From: CAWJKP01 sp963843465
GTDB taxonomy: Bacteria > Planctomycetota > Planctomycetia > Pirellulales > Thermoguttaceae
Assembly: GCA_963843465.1 (NCBI GenBank)
Contig: CAWJKP010000008.1
Location: 248,001 to 312,000 of the forward strand
Length of the DNA stretch: 64,000 bases
Direction: 5' to 3'
Position 1 is the stretch's first letter, and the number at the start of each line of letters is the position of its first letter. The notes below the pieces were generated by a model that did no database searches, had not been told where the DNA came from, and saw nothing but the letters and a program-made list of their open reading frames with translations. Positions 50,100-59,171 of this stretch are shown here, piece by piece. The position numbers and the translations under genes were made by a program.

Positions 50100-51988
50100 T
50101 CATCCCGAAAGCCCAGGTTGGCAAAAACTCAACAACACCCACCATTCATGGTTCTCCATGGCCATGATTTCCGCCGCCTGCTCCACTTCGCGGCGCAACT
50201 CGGCAAGACTCGTGGCACGCTCGGCCCTGTTGGCGATCTGCGCGAGAACCTTGGCCATTTGCCGTGAGCGTTCTGCGATCCGCTCGCGCTCCAGCAGCGT
50301 GCTGATTGCATGTACCGCTGCGCCCACGCGGGCAGGACAATGGCGAGGGCCATCGCCACGAGCGCCAGCCAGTGCCAAGGCGACGCGATTGCGGCCGGCT
50401 CGTGGGCCGTGTGGCGGCCTCCCGCCAGGAAGTGCCAGGCTGCGGCCACCAAAGTGATGCAGAAAAGGAACAGGCCGGTCGTTCGCGCGGTCCTCGCTGC
50501 GCACTCCTTCTTGGAATGGTTCGTTTCATGCCATGTAGCTTGCGCGGAAATCCAAGCGTCGAGTACGAACCGCTTCAGCGACTCGAAATCGCCTGGCAAC
50601 GGGCTGGTACATCCCATGTCGCGGACGATCCTCTGCAAAGCATCGGAGACCCACGAATCCGGCACATGATAGAACGGCAAGAGGTCGTGCATTTGCGTAT
50701 AACCCGCGCTCTTGCACGTCGCCAGCGCCGTAAAGATCGCGATGCGAACCTGTTCGGCCAACAAGCGGTCGCGGAGCCACTTGCCGTGCCATGCTTCATT
50801 GCGGCTGATGCCGAGCAGCGCCAGTATGAAGAGCAGGGCCAGCACCTCGAAAATGATCAGCCACGTGGCCGTGGGAAAAAACAGAACCTGGGCCACGGCA
50901 ACCGTGACGGCCGAGGCCGCCAGCCGGTGCAACCATCGTGCGGCGAAGACGTACAACGCTTGGTAGCGAACCGCCAGTTGATCAGCCCGTGCGTAGTGGG
51001 GCAAGAGCCGCTCCAAAACCGGCGTGAGGATTGCGTCTCGCAAATGGGCTTTACTGGCGATGTCGCGCCACCGCCGAGAGTTGCGGTCCCAGACGTTCTC
51101 GTACTCGATGGGGTCGAAGGCCGCGTCACGATTGTAGGCGGCCAACTGGTGATAATTCGTCGAGATCTCTTTGGCACGCGTCGGCAATGGCCGCGTCCAC
51201 ACCCCATCGGCAACTTTCTCGCCCGATTCAGGCGGCTCGGGCTTGGAACTGACGAGCAGCCGCGGCGGATTCTCCGGGTGATTCGAGTTGATCCACAACA
51301 CGGTCCGCCCTTGCTCGACGGCGTAGCGGACCACGTCGGCGGTGCCTCCGCGACCCTTGGAAGGCCCGCCGTCCCAGACGGCGATCACGATCTCGGCGTG
51401 GTTCACCACCCAATGGCCCGCTTGGAGATACCCCTCGTTCCGCCGGGCCTGCTTGGCCTGCCGCTGTTCCTCCGTATCGCTTTCTGCGGCAGGACTATAC
51501 TCGCCCGGGAGTTCGACGGGGTTGGGATCACGCCGCCACAACTCGTCGAACTCGTCGCGGTCCCCCGGTTCCTGGAAATCTCGACGGTAGTCTTGGACGG
51601 GAAACGGCGACACGGCGTGAAGACATCCGTGCGCGCGACTGAGCACTGCACGCGCGACGATGCGATCGGCCCCCTTTGCCAATGCTGAGATGACCGTCCA
51701 TTCCAGCGGGGTGCGGCGCTCGGGTGGCGTGTGCGACACGCCCATCGGCAGCGAGGGCCAGGCCCACTTGACGCAACGGGCCAGAAGGGTCGTCACTCTT
51801 TGCGAAAGATTCTGCTGGGACCCGGCCGGCCCACGCGGGAACTCGGCCGCCGACTCAAAGGTCCGCTGAAGACGGTCCAATAACCGCTCCACCGCACGGG
51901 CGACCTCTGCTGGATTGGAGAGGTTCCGATGGCCGGTCACGCCGATGCGAAGCTCGTAAGGAATTGAACGGGGAGGAATGGCCGCCAT
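50100..51988 (-). CDS. SLOG-domain four-TM (SLATT-like) protein, one frameshift
   Basis: ATG 51988 is used; the ribosome site is weak and a start at 52063 is possible. Residues 11-235 are a SLOG-type Rossmann domain (ELRIGVTGHRNLS, VISALAKGADRIVARAVLS, EIVIAVWDGGPSKGRGGTAD VVRYAVEQG). After a soluble linker come two membrane helices (about 347-394, TVAVAQVLFFPTATWLIIFE), a cytoplasmic helical part (EAWHGKWLRDRLLAEQVRIA), and two more helices (about 503-556). One base appears missing near 50320; the repaired tail reads ISTLLERERIAERSRQMAK to ENHEWWVLL and stops at 50100. SLOG plus SLATT-like helices is a layout predicted to open membrane pores when a nucleotide is bound. The NLR-like gene follows 51 bases later. 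Confidence 0.78.
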
Positions 51989-52391
51989 AAGTCTCAGTCC
52001 AGTCTGACAGTTGCGTTGATGGTTTGGATTGCTCTCATTTGACCCCAAAGGGCATAATGACAAAGCACTTGTCGCACAGTTGGTTTGCCAGATCAGACAT
52101 CCTCCGGCTCAGTCAGTCTCGCAGGGCGATCGCCAGGCTCCCATCGACGACGACCCCAAGAATACCATGCTTGCAAGCTGCTTTCCAGTACCGTGGCAGC
52201 GTTGACGAATGTTGGACGAACCAGACTCCGCCGTCAATCAGCCCATCCGGCAGCGGCGACGCCGGCGAAATCGGTAGCCGGAACCTTCGTCGCCGGCAAA
52301 GGCGGGAGAGAAGCTGGCCGCAGGCTGGGGGCTCTGGTAGTAAAGGTGCTTGGCAGTTATAACAATCGCGAATCGCCAAGGAAGTCGTTCC
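51989..52391. other. Intergenic region, 403 bp
   Basis: Divergent promoter space between the SLOG-4TM gene and the DUF4062 remnant. Around 52113-52240 the minus strand has a protein-like stretch (WFVQHSSTLPRYWKAACKHG), but no start and no family I recognise. No RNA or clear repeat seen. Confidence 0.4.
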
Positions 52392-52664
52392 ATGCCACAC
52401 GAGACAACGCGAAGCGCGGCTTGGCGATCGCGGCCGGTGTTCATATCGAGCACGTTCTCCGATATGCAGCCGGAACGCGACTGGTTGCGGGACCACGTCA
52501 TACCCGAGCTGCGGGAGCGGTTGCTCCAGCGGCGGCACCATCTGGAGCCGATCGACCTGCGGTGGGGCGTCGAGACGGTCAGCGTCGCCCAACAACAGGC
52601 CAAGGAGCTGCTGGTGCTGACTACTCCGTATTGGTATAGCGACTGTTCGTTTGCCCCGCCATAG
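52392..52664 (+). pseudogene. DUF4062 N-terminal remnant
   Basis: From ATG 52392 it encodes RPVFISSTFSDMQPERDWLR, DHVIPELRERLLQRRHHLEP and IDLRWGVETVSVAQQQAKEL, a well-preserved DUF4062 start. It then ends after 90 codons, where NACHT-type relatives continue for over 1000. It is the probable donor or sibling of the fragment at 50053-50099. It marks a second, mostly lost NLR-like gene on the opposite strand. Confidence 0.75.
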
Positions 52665-52679
52665 CCGCCGGCTTGGGGA

Positions 52680-53400
52680 CAATCGCCGGGAAGGCGTCTT
52701 AGACGGTTGTTGCTGTCGGGCTCAGGCTCTCCATGCTCTGCGAGCTGTCCCACCAAAGGTTGGATTCAGGCGTCGGGATGTGACGGAGACTCGCGGAGAG
52801 GGCGAAGGAGGTGGTGGCGTGGGCGACGACGAGGCCGAATGCCTGGTTTGCGGAGGCCAGTGACGACGGAGTCGACGGTGGGACGAGGGGGCGGGGCGAC
52901 CGGCGCACAGGATGTTCTTGATCGGGCCTGGTACGGGGCAGATCCGGTAATGGGAACGTGGCCTAGAATCATGCGCGGACGGTGGTTTAGGAAGTGTTCC
53001 AGGGGAGAAGGGTGTTGTTGGACCAGGGAGAACCGGCTTCCGCCGGAGGTGGTTCTGCAGGCCGCAGTTCCTCGCGGAACAGGGTTGCGCCGCAGCAGGG
53101 ACACCGTATGATGTCCCATCCGAGCAGGAGGCACATCCACTGGGCGGCCGTACGGGGTTGATCCTCCGTTGCTGGCGGTCGTGCGCCGAGCAACTGGCGG
53201 CAATGAGCCAACTGCTGGCCCTTGCCCGTGGCGGTGCGACACACTGCGGTCGATGTGATCGAAGCGCGCAAGCGGGACTGCCGTCATTCCCCGGAAAACG
53301 GTGAATTGATCAGACAACAAAGTTCTTCGAGTGCCGGGGATCTTGGCGTGGGAACTGGCCACTGTGGAGTCTCGTCGATCGTGAGAGTTCGACGAAGCGC
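52680..53400 (-). mobile_element. IS91-like transposase remnant
   Basis: The minus-strand reading at about 52995-53230 (KGQQLAHCRQLLGARPP, AAQWMCLLLGWDIIRCPCCG) matches the C-terminal zinc-binding end of IS91-family transposases. The catalytic HUH and Tyr regions are absent. The flanks 52680-52985 and 53235-53400 carry no gene and may be the rest of the element's end. IS91-like elements move adjacent genes, which fits the mixed content of this island. Confidence 0.55.
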
Positions 53401-53476
53401 GCATTCGGCTTCCTCAACCTGGGCCGGTTTGTACGGTTGCATCGCAACGTTGTTGAAGTCGCTGGTTCGTTGCAAC

Positions 53477-54493
53477 TCATTGCTCGGCAATTATCGAGCG
53501 TTCCGTCGCCTCGGGCCGATGACTGTTACTGTACGCCCACAGTAGCTGGTTTCGCCAGCGGGTATTGATCAAGTAGTTGCGGACATTGAGGATGCTCATC
53601 CGGGCGGGCTGTCCGTCGAGGCCCTCACCGTCGTAGTTCGCCAAACTCGCCAACGCAACCTGCTCCGGCAATTCCAGGCCAACTTTCCCTTCCGGGCTTT
53701 CGGACCAAAGATTGAGGACTGACCAAACCTTCGTGCCGTCGATCGCGGAATCCGTCTGATAAAGCTTGACATGTACGGCAGCGCGAATGTCGGCGGCTGG
53801 GGGCATCGAACTCAATTCGTCAGCATACTTCCGTTCTTCGGTCAACGACCGCCACAATGCCAGACCCGCCGTCAGGTGCAAGCGACCCAGAAGCAGATGA
53901 CTCTTGAGGTTCCGCTTGGCGGGCTCGTGCAAGTACTCTGCCAGAAAGGACTCCTCGATACGCCGCAACTCCGTGAGCTGCGCAATCCGGCTGGGCCGAA
54001 GCACGCGGCTGACCGTAACCGGCGCGTTGGGGTCCTTGCAGCTCTCCTGCCGCCGCATTTCATTACCGAACGTGGCATGCAGGTCGAGAAATGCCCCGAG
54101 GAATTGCACGACGCAGCGGTCGTTGGCCCGAGCAAGGTCTTGCCATAGCCGATTGTCCCTGCGAATGAACTCTTGCTCCAGGCGGGTCTGGTAGCAGAGT
54201 TTCCAGAGGGCCAAATCGTAGTCGAACCGCAATTCCGCGTCTTTCACGCCCACGTATCGCACGCCCAAGAACCGCCACTCGCAGCGGCGCAGCACGTCAA
54301 GCGCCGCCGCTGCGCCGCCGCCCATCTGGCGCCGCCAATCCGCTTCCAGAAGGGCCAATCGCAACTGCAGCTCGCGACGCATCGCACGGGGGCGGATGGC
54401 GCCCAGCCCCACGGGGCCACGCTGTACAACGGCGGTCACGTCGCAGCCCGTTGTTTGCGATCGCTCAAGCACCTTGCCGTTGTGTCCGCTCAT
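53477..54493 (-). CDS. Hypothetical protein, 338 residues
   Basis: ATG 54493 has one of the strongest ribosome sites in the window (AAAGGAGGTG, four bases spacing). The product is soluble, largely alpha-helical, rich in Arg and Leu (AMRRELQLRLALLEADWRRQ, LGRLHLTAGLALWRSLTEER) and without signal or membrane segments. I do not recognise a family. The central FDYDLALWKLCYQTRLEQEF and RNYLINTRWRNQLLWAYSNS look conserved in style. It lies 90 bases downstream of a small ORF with its own strong ribosome site and at the right edge of the conflict island, so it may belong to it. Confidence 0.7.
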   Translation of the reverse strand: MSGHNGKVLERSQTTGCDVTAVVQRGPVGLGAIRPRAMRRELQLRLALLEADWRRQMGGGAAAALDVLRRCEWRFLGVRYVGVKDAELRFDYDLALWKLCYQTRLEQEFIRRDNRLWQDLARANDRCVVQFLGAFLDLHATFGNEMRRQESCKDPNAPVTVSRVLRPSRIAQLTELRRIEESFLAEYLHEPAKRNLKSHLLLGRLHLTAGLALWRSLTEERKYADELSSMPPAADIRAAVHVKLYQTDSAIDGTKVWSVLNLWSESPEGKVGLELPEQVALASLANYDGEGLDGQPARMSILNVRNYLINTRWRNQLLWAYSNSHRPEATERSIIAEQ

Positions 54494-54583
54494 CGTTCAC
54501 CTCCTTTCCTGCTGGAGTTGGTTCGAGTTGCTGAGCCACGACGCGACTGAGCGTCCTTAGGGCCGCTTGACGCCTTTCGAGGC

Positions 54584-54670
54584 TTAGCTGGACCCAGAGT
54601 CGATCGAAGCGCCACCATCGCCGACGGCATTGGGCGCGGGGGGGATTGGGACTTCCGTGCCGTAGGACAT
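54584..54670 (-). CDS. Candidate 28-residue peptide upstream of the hypothetical gene
   Basis: ATG 54670 follows AAGGAGGAG by about five bases, a near-ideal ribosome site. It encodes 28 residues beginning MSYGTEVPIPPAPNAVGDGG, then Ala/Ser/Asp-rich to a TAA stop. The composition (Pro, Gly, Ser) is unlike the Arg-rich readings of other frames here. It could be a leader peptide or small protein co-transcribed with the gene at 53477-54493. Only the ribosome site and position support it. Confidence 0.42.
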   Translation of the reverse strand: MSYGTEVPIPPAPNAVGDGGASIDSGSS

Positions 54671-54805
54671 GGGTCTCCTCCTTGGACCAGGTTCTGACGA
54701 GTGCGATACCATTCGGCCAACTTCAAAAGAGCCGACACCCCTATTATGGGCGGAGTCCCGAGATTCTGTAAAAACGAGATTTCAGTGGTAGTCTGTTTCC
54801 TGCTT

Positions 54806-54840
54806 CTTCAGCATAACACCCGGGAAATGTTATGCTGAAG
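54806..54840. promoter_or_regulatory. 13-bp perfect palindrome in a divergent promoter region
   Basis: Arms CTTCAGCATAACA (54806-54818) and its exact complement (54828-54840) with a 9-base spacer. A third half-site GCATAAC follows at once (54840-54846). It lies between the divergent starts at 54670 and 54868 in a locally AT-rich patch. It may be an operator or a hairpin; no T-run follows. Confidence 0.6.
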
Positions 54841-54867
54841 CATAACCTACGGCGGTAAAATGGAAGT

Positions 54868-55704
54868 ATGCAGCAGGCCCGTGAGCACGAGACGGTGATA
54901 CCCGGCGGGGGACGATTCCGCCTCGGGCAGGCGGCGCTGGCCCTGGCGGGCGGCCTGGCGGCCGGCGGCGCGATGGCCTGGCTGGCCGCCCAGTTGCAGC
55001 AGTTGCGCTCCCCCTGGCTGGTCTTTCCCCTGGTGACGGGTCTTGCGCTGGGGGCCGCGCTGGCCGGCCTGGTGCGGCTGGTCCAGGCAGGTCACCGGCC
55101 GACGGTCGTCGCCGTCACGCTGATGGCCGCTGCTGCGCTCGGCGTAGGGCAACACTATTTCAGCTTCCGTGCCCTCCTGCAAGCAAGCCGGCAGAAGGCG
55201 CCGGAGTGGGAAAAGGCTCGCCTTATGTTCCCCGAAAACTCGTGGGAAGCAAGCCCGTTTCCTCCGCCGAGCTTCGGCCGCTACCTCCGCTGGCAAGCCG
55301 CCCGGGGCCGTCGGATCGGCCGCTTTGTGGCCCGCGGCGGACTGGCCTGGGCAAGCTGGGCCCTCGACGGTCTGCTGTTGGCGGCCGGCGCCCTGGCCGT
55401 CGTTGGGCCCGCGATCAGGCGACCCTACTGCAACCATTGCCGCAGTTGGTTCCGGGCCACGCGACGAGGCCGCCTGGACCCGGTCGGCGCCACGGAAGTC
55501 GTCCGCCGGGCCGGGCGATCGCCGCCGGAGCCCGCGTCCGCGGCCGATTACCGGCTGCTGACCTGCAACGGCGGCTGCGGCCCAACCAAGATCGATCTCC
55601 GCTGGCTCTCGAACCTTGCCGTCCGCGATCGCTTTTGGCTCGACGCGAACGCCCGCGGTATGGTCCTGGAAGTGCTCGACACGTACTCGTCACGCTCCGC
55701 GTGA
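54868..55704 (+). CDS. Four-TM membrane protein with C-terminal cysteine motifs
   Basis: A 278-residue protein with helices around ALALAGGLAAGGAMAWLAAQ, WLVFPLVTGLALGAALAGLV, VVAVTLMAAAALGVGQHYFS and SWALDGLLLAAGALAVVGPA. A soluble tail with YCNHCRSWF and LTCNGGCGP could bind zinc. No known family is recognised. No ribosome site precedes the ATG at 54868, so translation may start elsewhere or be leaderless. Its last codons (SSRSA and the stop) lie inside the inverted repeat 55683-55756. acpS follows after 66 bases. Confidence 0.72.
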   Translation: MQQAREHETVIPGGGRFRLGQAALALAGGLAAGGAMAWLAAQLQQLRSPWLVFPLVTGLALGAALAGLVRLVQAGHRPTVVAVTLMAAAALGVGQHYFSFRALLQASRQKAPEWEKARLMFPENSWEASPFPPPSFGRYLRWQAARGRRIGRFVARGGLAWASWALDGLLLAAGALAVVGPAIRRPYCNHCRSWFRATRRGRLDPVGATEVVRRAGRSPPEPASAADYRLLTCNGGCGPTKIDLRWLSNLAVRDRFWLDANARGMVLEVLDTYSSRSA

Positions 55705-55756
55705 CGGTCCCCTCACGCGGAGGATGACGAGCCCACACGCGGAGCGTGAGGAGTAC
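55683..55756. repeat. Inverted repeat covering the stop codon of the membrane-protein gene
   Basis: Arms GTACTCGTCACGCTCCGCG + TG (55683-55703) and the complement at 55736-55756 match 20 of 21. A third, degenerate arm (TCACGCGGAGGATGACGAG) lies in the loop. The TGA stop at 55702-55704 straddles the end of the left arm, so the repeat supplies the C-terminus of the protein. It could also act as a terminator before acpS. Confidence 0.82.
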
Positions 55757-55770
55757 ACTGAGGGTCTGCT

Positions 55771-56166
55771 ATGGACGTCATCGGCATCGGAACCGACATC
55801 ACGGAATGCCTGCGGATCGCCCGCATGATCGAGCGGCACGGCGAGCTGTTCCTCGAGCGCGTCTACACGTCGGCCAAGATCAGCTATTGCCAGGGCCGCA
55901 AGCAGTCGACGCAACACTTCACCAGCCGCTGGGCCGCCAAGGAGGCGGTTCTCAAAGCCCTGGGGACCGGCTGGGTGCAGGGCATAAGCTGGCGGGACAT
56001 CGAGATCCGCAACGAGCCCGGCGGCAGGCCGCGGGTGGCCGTCGGCGGCGGCGTCAAGGAGTTGGTCGAACGGCTGGGCGTGACCAAGCTCCTGGTGAGC
56101 ATCTCCCACTGCCGCACCCACGCCACCGCCTACGCCATCGCCGTGACCGGCCGGCCGGACGAGTAG
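55771..56166 (+). CDS. acpS: Holo-[acyl-carrier-protein] synthase
   Basis: 131 residues, the normal length for AcpS. MDVIGIGTDITECLRIARMI holds the metal-binding Asp, and SRWAAKEAVLKALGTGW the Glu/Lys signature of the 4'-phosphopantetheinyl transferase family; SISHCRTHATAYAIA is the typical end. It transfers 4'-phosphopantetheine from CoA to a serine of acyl carrier protein in the cytoplasm. ATG 55771 follows GAGGG by seven bases. It is complete, and as an essential core gene it marks the right-hand limit of the accessory island. Confidence 0.95.
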   Translation: MDVIGIGTDITECLRIARMIERHGELFLERVYTSAKISYCQGRKQSTQHFTSRWAAKEAVLKALGTGWVQGISWRDIEIRNEPGGRPRVAVGGGVKELVERLGVTKLLVSISHCRTHATAYAIAVTGRPDE

Positions 56167-56208
56167 CGGCTATACGACCCACGGGATGAAGTGGCCCAAG
56201 TTCGTAGT

Positions 56209-56298
56209 CCCGGCTTTAGCCGGGATTATTCACGGGCACATCGTAAGCGCGAAGCGTAAGCGAGGGCGGCTGAGGGACTTACCCTCGCTTACGCTTCG
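56209..56298. repeat. Two adjacent inverted repeats after acpS
   Basis: A short hairpin CCCGGCTTTAGCCGGG (56209-56224) is followed by a 17-base perfect repeat, CGAAGCGTAAGCGAGGG at 56250-56266 and its complement at 56282-56298. They fill the gap between the convergent acpS and GH38-like genes. A role as bidirectional terminator is possible but no T-runs are present. Confidence 0.82.
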
Positions 56299-56374
56299 GG
56301 TTTCGATTGCGCACTCTGCGGTCCAGGACTGCCATCGAGAATGCAGGCTTCCAGGAAATCGTCCAGCGCACGGC

Positions 56375-59107
56375 TCAACGCCGCGACTCCCGCGTCGGCG
56401 TCAGGAGGATGAAACTTGCCGGGGCCATGGACCGGATCTGCGCGTTGAAAACGCCGTCGGATACCGTGATCGGCGAGCCGGTCGGCTGGCCCCGCAGGTC
56501 GCACGGCTGGGCCGTGCCGACGTTCATCCCGCGGGGCAAATGAACGGCCAATGCGCCGCCGTCGCCCGCCTGTTCCCAGAATCGCAGCAGCGTCCCTTCG
56601 CCATAGGGATTGGGACCGAAGGCGGTCACCAGCGGCCCGCGGGTTGAAGGGCCCGCCATGACACGCGATCGCGATCGGAGGGACGCCAACTCCTCGACAG
56701 CCAGGCCGGTCGCCTGCGGAGGCAGCTTCCCCGGCGCGGCGCACGATCTGGCGGCCAGGCATGGGACGCGGGCCTCCCACGAGTTGCGGATGAGCGACGA
56801 CGCAGTCGACTGGCCGTCGATCGGCCAGAGGCGGACCCGCGACGACCAGGAACCCTCGATCCACTGCGCGAAGTTCGTCGAGTAGACGTTGTTGAACAAC
56901 ATCACGAAGACGTCGGGCTTGTGGGCCACGAAATCGCGAGAATAGTGCCATAAGCCCGGCCGCTCCAGACTGACTAGCTGGGCGTCGATCGGGCAGATTC
57001 CCGTGCAGCTTCCGTCGGCGCCCTCGACCGTCAGCCCGCCGTTGAGGCAGAAGACGTCGTGGTTCGAGCTGCGCAGCAGGTCCTTGGCCGGGTCCACGAT
57101 GCTGCCCAGTCGAGCCAGGTGGAACGTGGGGTTCTCGGCGCGGAGCGGGAAGCAGAGCCAGCCGGCCTCGGGCCAGGGATCGGACGTCTTGTTGGCAATT
57201 GACCACTCCAGGTCCAGCCAAGGCTCGCCCGCGTAAAGCGTGACGCGGAGTTGCGTGCCGTCGGGAATCGTGCCGCGCGGGGCCGCCATGAGGCAGGCAG
57301 TGGCACGAGCCTCGTTGCTGTAGATCTCCGCCAGGGTCGCGTCCGCCGCTGTCGCCGCGCAATAAGGATGCTCCTTGGCCGAGGGCAACTTGGGCTTGCT
57401 CTGGCAGCCGAGCTCCCCCGGGTCCTGGTTGGGGCGATGCGTCACGTAGGCGTGGGCATGGCGGAGCCCCTGGTCCGCGTCGAACCGCTCGTAGAGGTAT
57501 TGTCCCAGCGCGTAGGGCGATTGGGTGTTGACCAGCTCCCGGCCGGTCCGCTTGTCGACAATCGACTTGATGCCGCAGCGGGCCGGATCGAGCGTGACGC
57601 GGAGCCGCTCGTTTTCGATATACGGCACGTTGGCATCTGCCAGGACGTTGCTTGGGGTCGTCCGTTCGGCGGAAATGAACGTCCGGTAGCCCAAGGGCGG
57701 CAGGTTCCTGGCCACGAACCGAAGAGTACCGTTTCCCGTCTGGGCCGCGACGGTCTGGTGGGTGACAACGTCGGCGAGCCCCGTGGGCCTGTCAGGCCAG
57801 GGCACTTCGACCTGGCCGTCGCGGGTCCAGGGAAGCGGGTTGAAGACGACGATGCGGGGGCCTTGCACGTCGACCGCGTCGGCCAGCGCGGCCATGCGCT
57901 TGCGGATGGCCGGCTCGACCAGCTCGGCGGCGCGGCGCGCGTAGGCCCGCTTCTCGTTGAATCCCTCCAGGAGGAAACGATATTGGCCGGCGGCCAGATT
58001 CTTCTTCCACTCGTCACCGTAGCTATAGCCGGCGTAGCGGGCCACGTCGGGGCCCCAGGTGTGCTCGCCGAAGAGCAAGGTGTTCTCGTAGGCCTCGCGG
58101 ACGATGGGGGCGACCGGCTCGGTCGGCACGCCCCACGCCCCCAGCAGCGTGTCGAGCGACTCCAGCGCCGCGATCCGCGGCCGGGTGGCGTGCGCCAACT
58201 GGGTCTCGATGGGCATCGACCCGATGCCGTGAATCCAGGTGTCCGGCGCGTCCTTGCGGACCACCGGCAGGTCAGGCTTCTCGCGCTCAATCGCGTCGGC
58301 GAAGTCCGCCAGCCGGCCGAAGCGGACCCGCACGCCCGGCAGGTCCCGCTTGGCCCGGGCGAAGAGGGCCTCGACCATCTTGGTGTTGGGCGGGCCCTGG
58401 TTGTCGTAGGTCATCCACATGCAGAGCCACGTCTTGTGCGGCCAGCCGGCGGGCGGGCAAAGGTCCGAGCCGTAGGTCGGCGAGAACATCGTCAGCACGC
58501 GCGAGCCGTCCGGCCCCTCCCACCAGTAGAGCTGGGGAACGTCGGCGGGCGTGCAGTTGTCGTTGCAGCCGTGGTGGAAGAACTTCACGCCCGCGTTGGC
58601 CAGCACCGTGGCCAGCCCGCGGGTATGGTCGGGTACGTCGGTCATCTTGCAGCCGGTCGGGAGCGGCTGCCCGGCCAGGCGGGCCATCTCGACGGAGAAG
58701 CGGAAACCGCGAGTCAGGTCCTCCAGGTCGAGCGATTCGGTGTGCGTCGTGAACGCCAGGGCGTGGGGGACCAGCCGCCCGGCGCGCATCGCCGCCACAA
58801 ACCGCTCGCGCCGCTGGGCGGTCTGGCCCGGCCAGAGAACCTGCGACATCGGCCAGCCGGCCAGGGTCCAGGCGAACTGCTGGTCCGGCGGCAGGCCGCG
58901 GCTCTCGTCGACCAGCTTCAATGCCTGGTCGGCCATCGAAGTGCGGTATCGGTCCACGACGCGGCTGGCGAGGTCCGTGAAGCCGATGTCGAAGTGCGTC
59001 TTGGAAACGACGATCACCTCTTCAAGCTTCGGCCAGCGCAAAGCGCTCTGGGCCCAGGCCGGCATCGCCGAGGCGGCGACCCACGCCAGTAGAAGAAATC
59101 GAGCCAT
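56375..59107 (-). CDS. Exported GH38/DUF5054-like glycoside hydrolase
   Basis: A 910-residue protein with a signal peptide (MARFLLLAWVAASAMPAWAQ). VIVVSKTHFDIGFTDLASRV opens an N-terminal (beta/alpha)7 barrel of alpha-mannosidase type, with FAWTLAGWPMSQVLWPGQ and FFHHGCNDNCTPADVPQLYW. Helical and large beta domains follow (VVFNPLPWTRDGQVEVPWPD; NERLRVTLDPARCGIKSIVD KRTGRELV) as in GH38 C-termini. The family annotated DUF5054 has this architecture; substrate unproven. It starts back-to-back with the sugar isomerase gene 65 bases away, so the two may share a control region. Confidence 0.78.
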   Translation of the reverse strand: MARFLLLAWVAASAMPAWAQSALRWPKLEEVIVVSKTHFDIGFTDLASRVVDRYRTSMADQALKLVDESRGLPPDQQFAWTLAGWPMSQVLWPGQTAQRRERFVAAMRAGRLVPHALAFTTHTESLDLEDLTRGFRFSVEMARLAGQPLPTGCKMTDVPDHTRGLATVLANAGVKFFHHGCNDNCTPADVPQLYWWEGPDGSRVLTMFSPTYGSDLCPPAGWPHKTWLCMWMTYDNQGPPNTKMVEALFARAKRDLPGVRVRFGRLADFADAIEREKPDLPVVRKDAPDTWIHGIGSMPIETQLAHATRPRIAALESLDTLLGAWGVPTEPVAPIVREAYENTLLFGEHTWGPDVARYAGYSYGDEWKKNLAAGQYRFLLEGFNEKRAYARRAAELVEPAIRKRMAALADAVDVQGPRIVVFNPLPWTRDGQVEVPWPDRPTGLADVVTHQTVAAQTGNGTLRFVARNLPPLGYRTFISAERTTPSNVLADANVPYIENERLRVTLDPARCGIKSIVDKRTGRELVNTQSPYALGQYLYERFDADQGLRHAHAYVTHRPNQDPGELGCQSKPKLPSAKEHPYCAATAADATLAEIYSNEARATACLMAAPRGTIPDGTQLRVTLYAGEPWLDLEWSIANKTSDPWPEAGWLCFPLRAENPTFHLARLGSIVDPAKDLLRSSNHDVFCLNGGLTVEGADGSCTGICPIDAQLVSLERPGLWHYSRDFVAHKPDVFVMLFNNVYSTNFAQWIEGSWSSRVRLWPIDGQSTASSLIRNSWEARVPCLAARSCAAPGKLPPQATGLAVEELASLRSRSRVMAGPSTRGPLVTAFGPNPYGEGTLLRFWEQAGDGGALAVHLPRGMNVGTAQPCDLRGQPTGSPITVSDGVFNAQIRSMAPASFILLTPTRESRR

Positions 59108-59171
59108 AAGAATCTTTCACTGGGGGAATTTGGACGACAAACGCTCGTGACAGTGTTACCATAAGGAAATC

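Noticed and set aside
54490..54738. An 82-codon minus-strand frame overlapping the small ORF
   Set aside because: Its composition is Arg/Ser/Pro-rich like a shadow frame and it has no ribosome site, whereas the 28-codon ORF inside has a near-ideal one.
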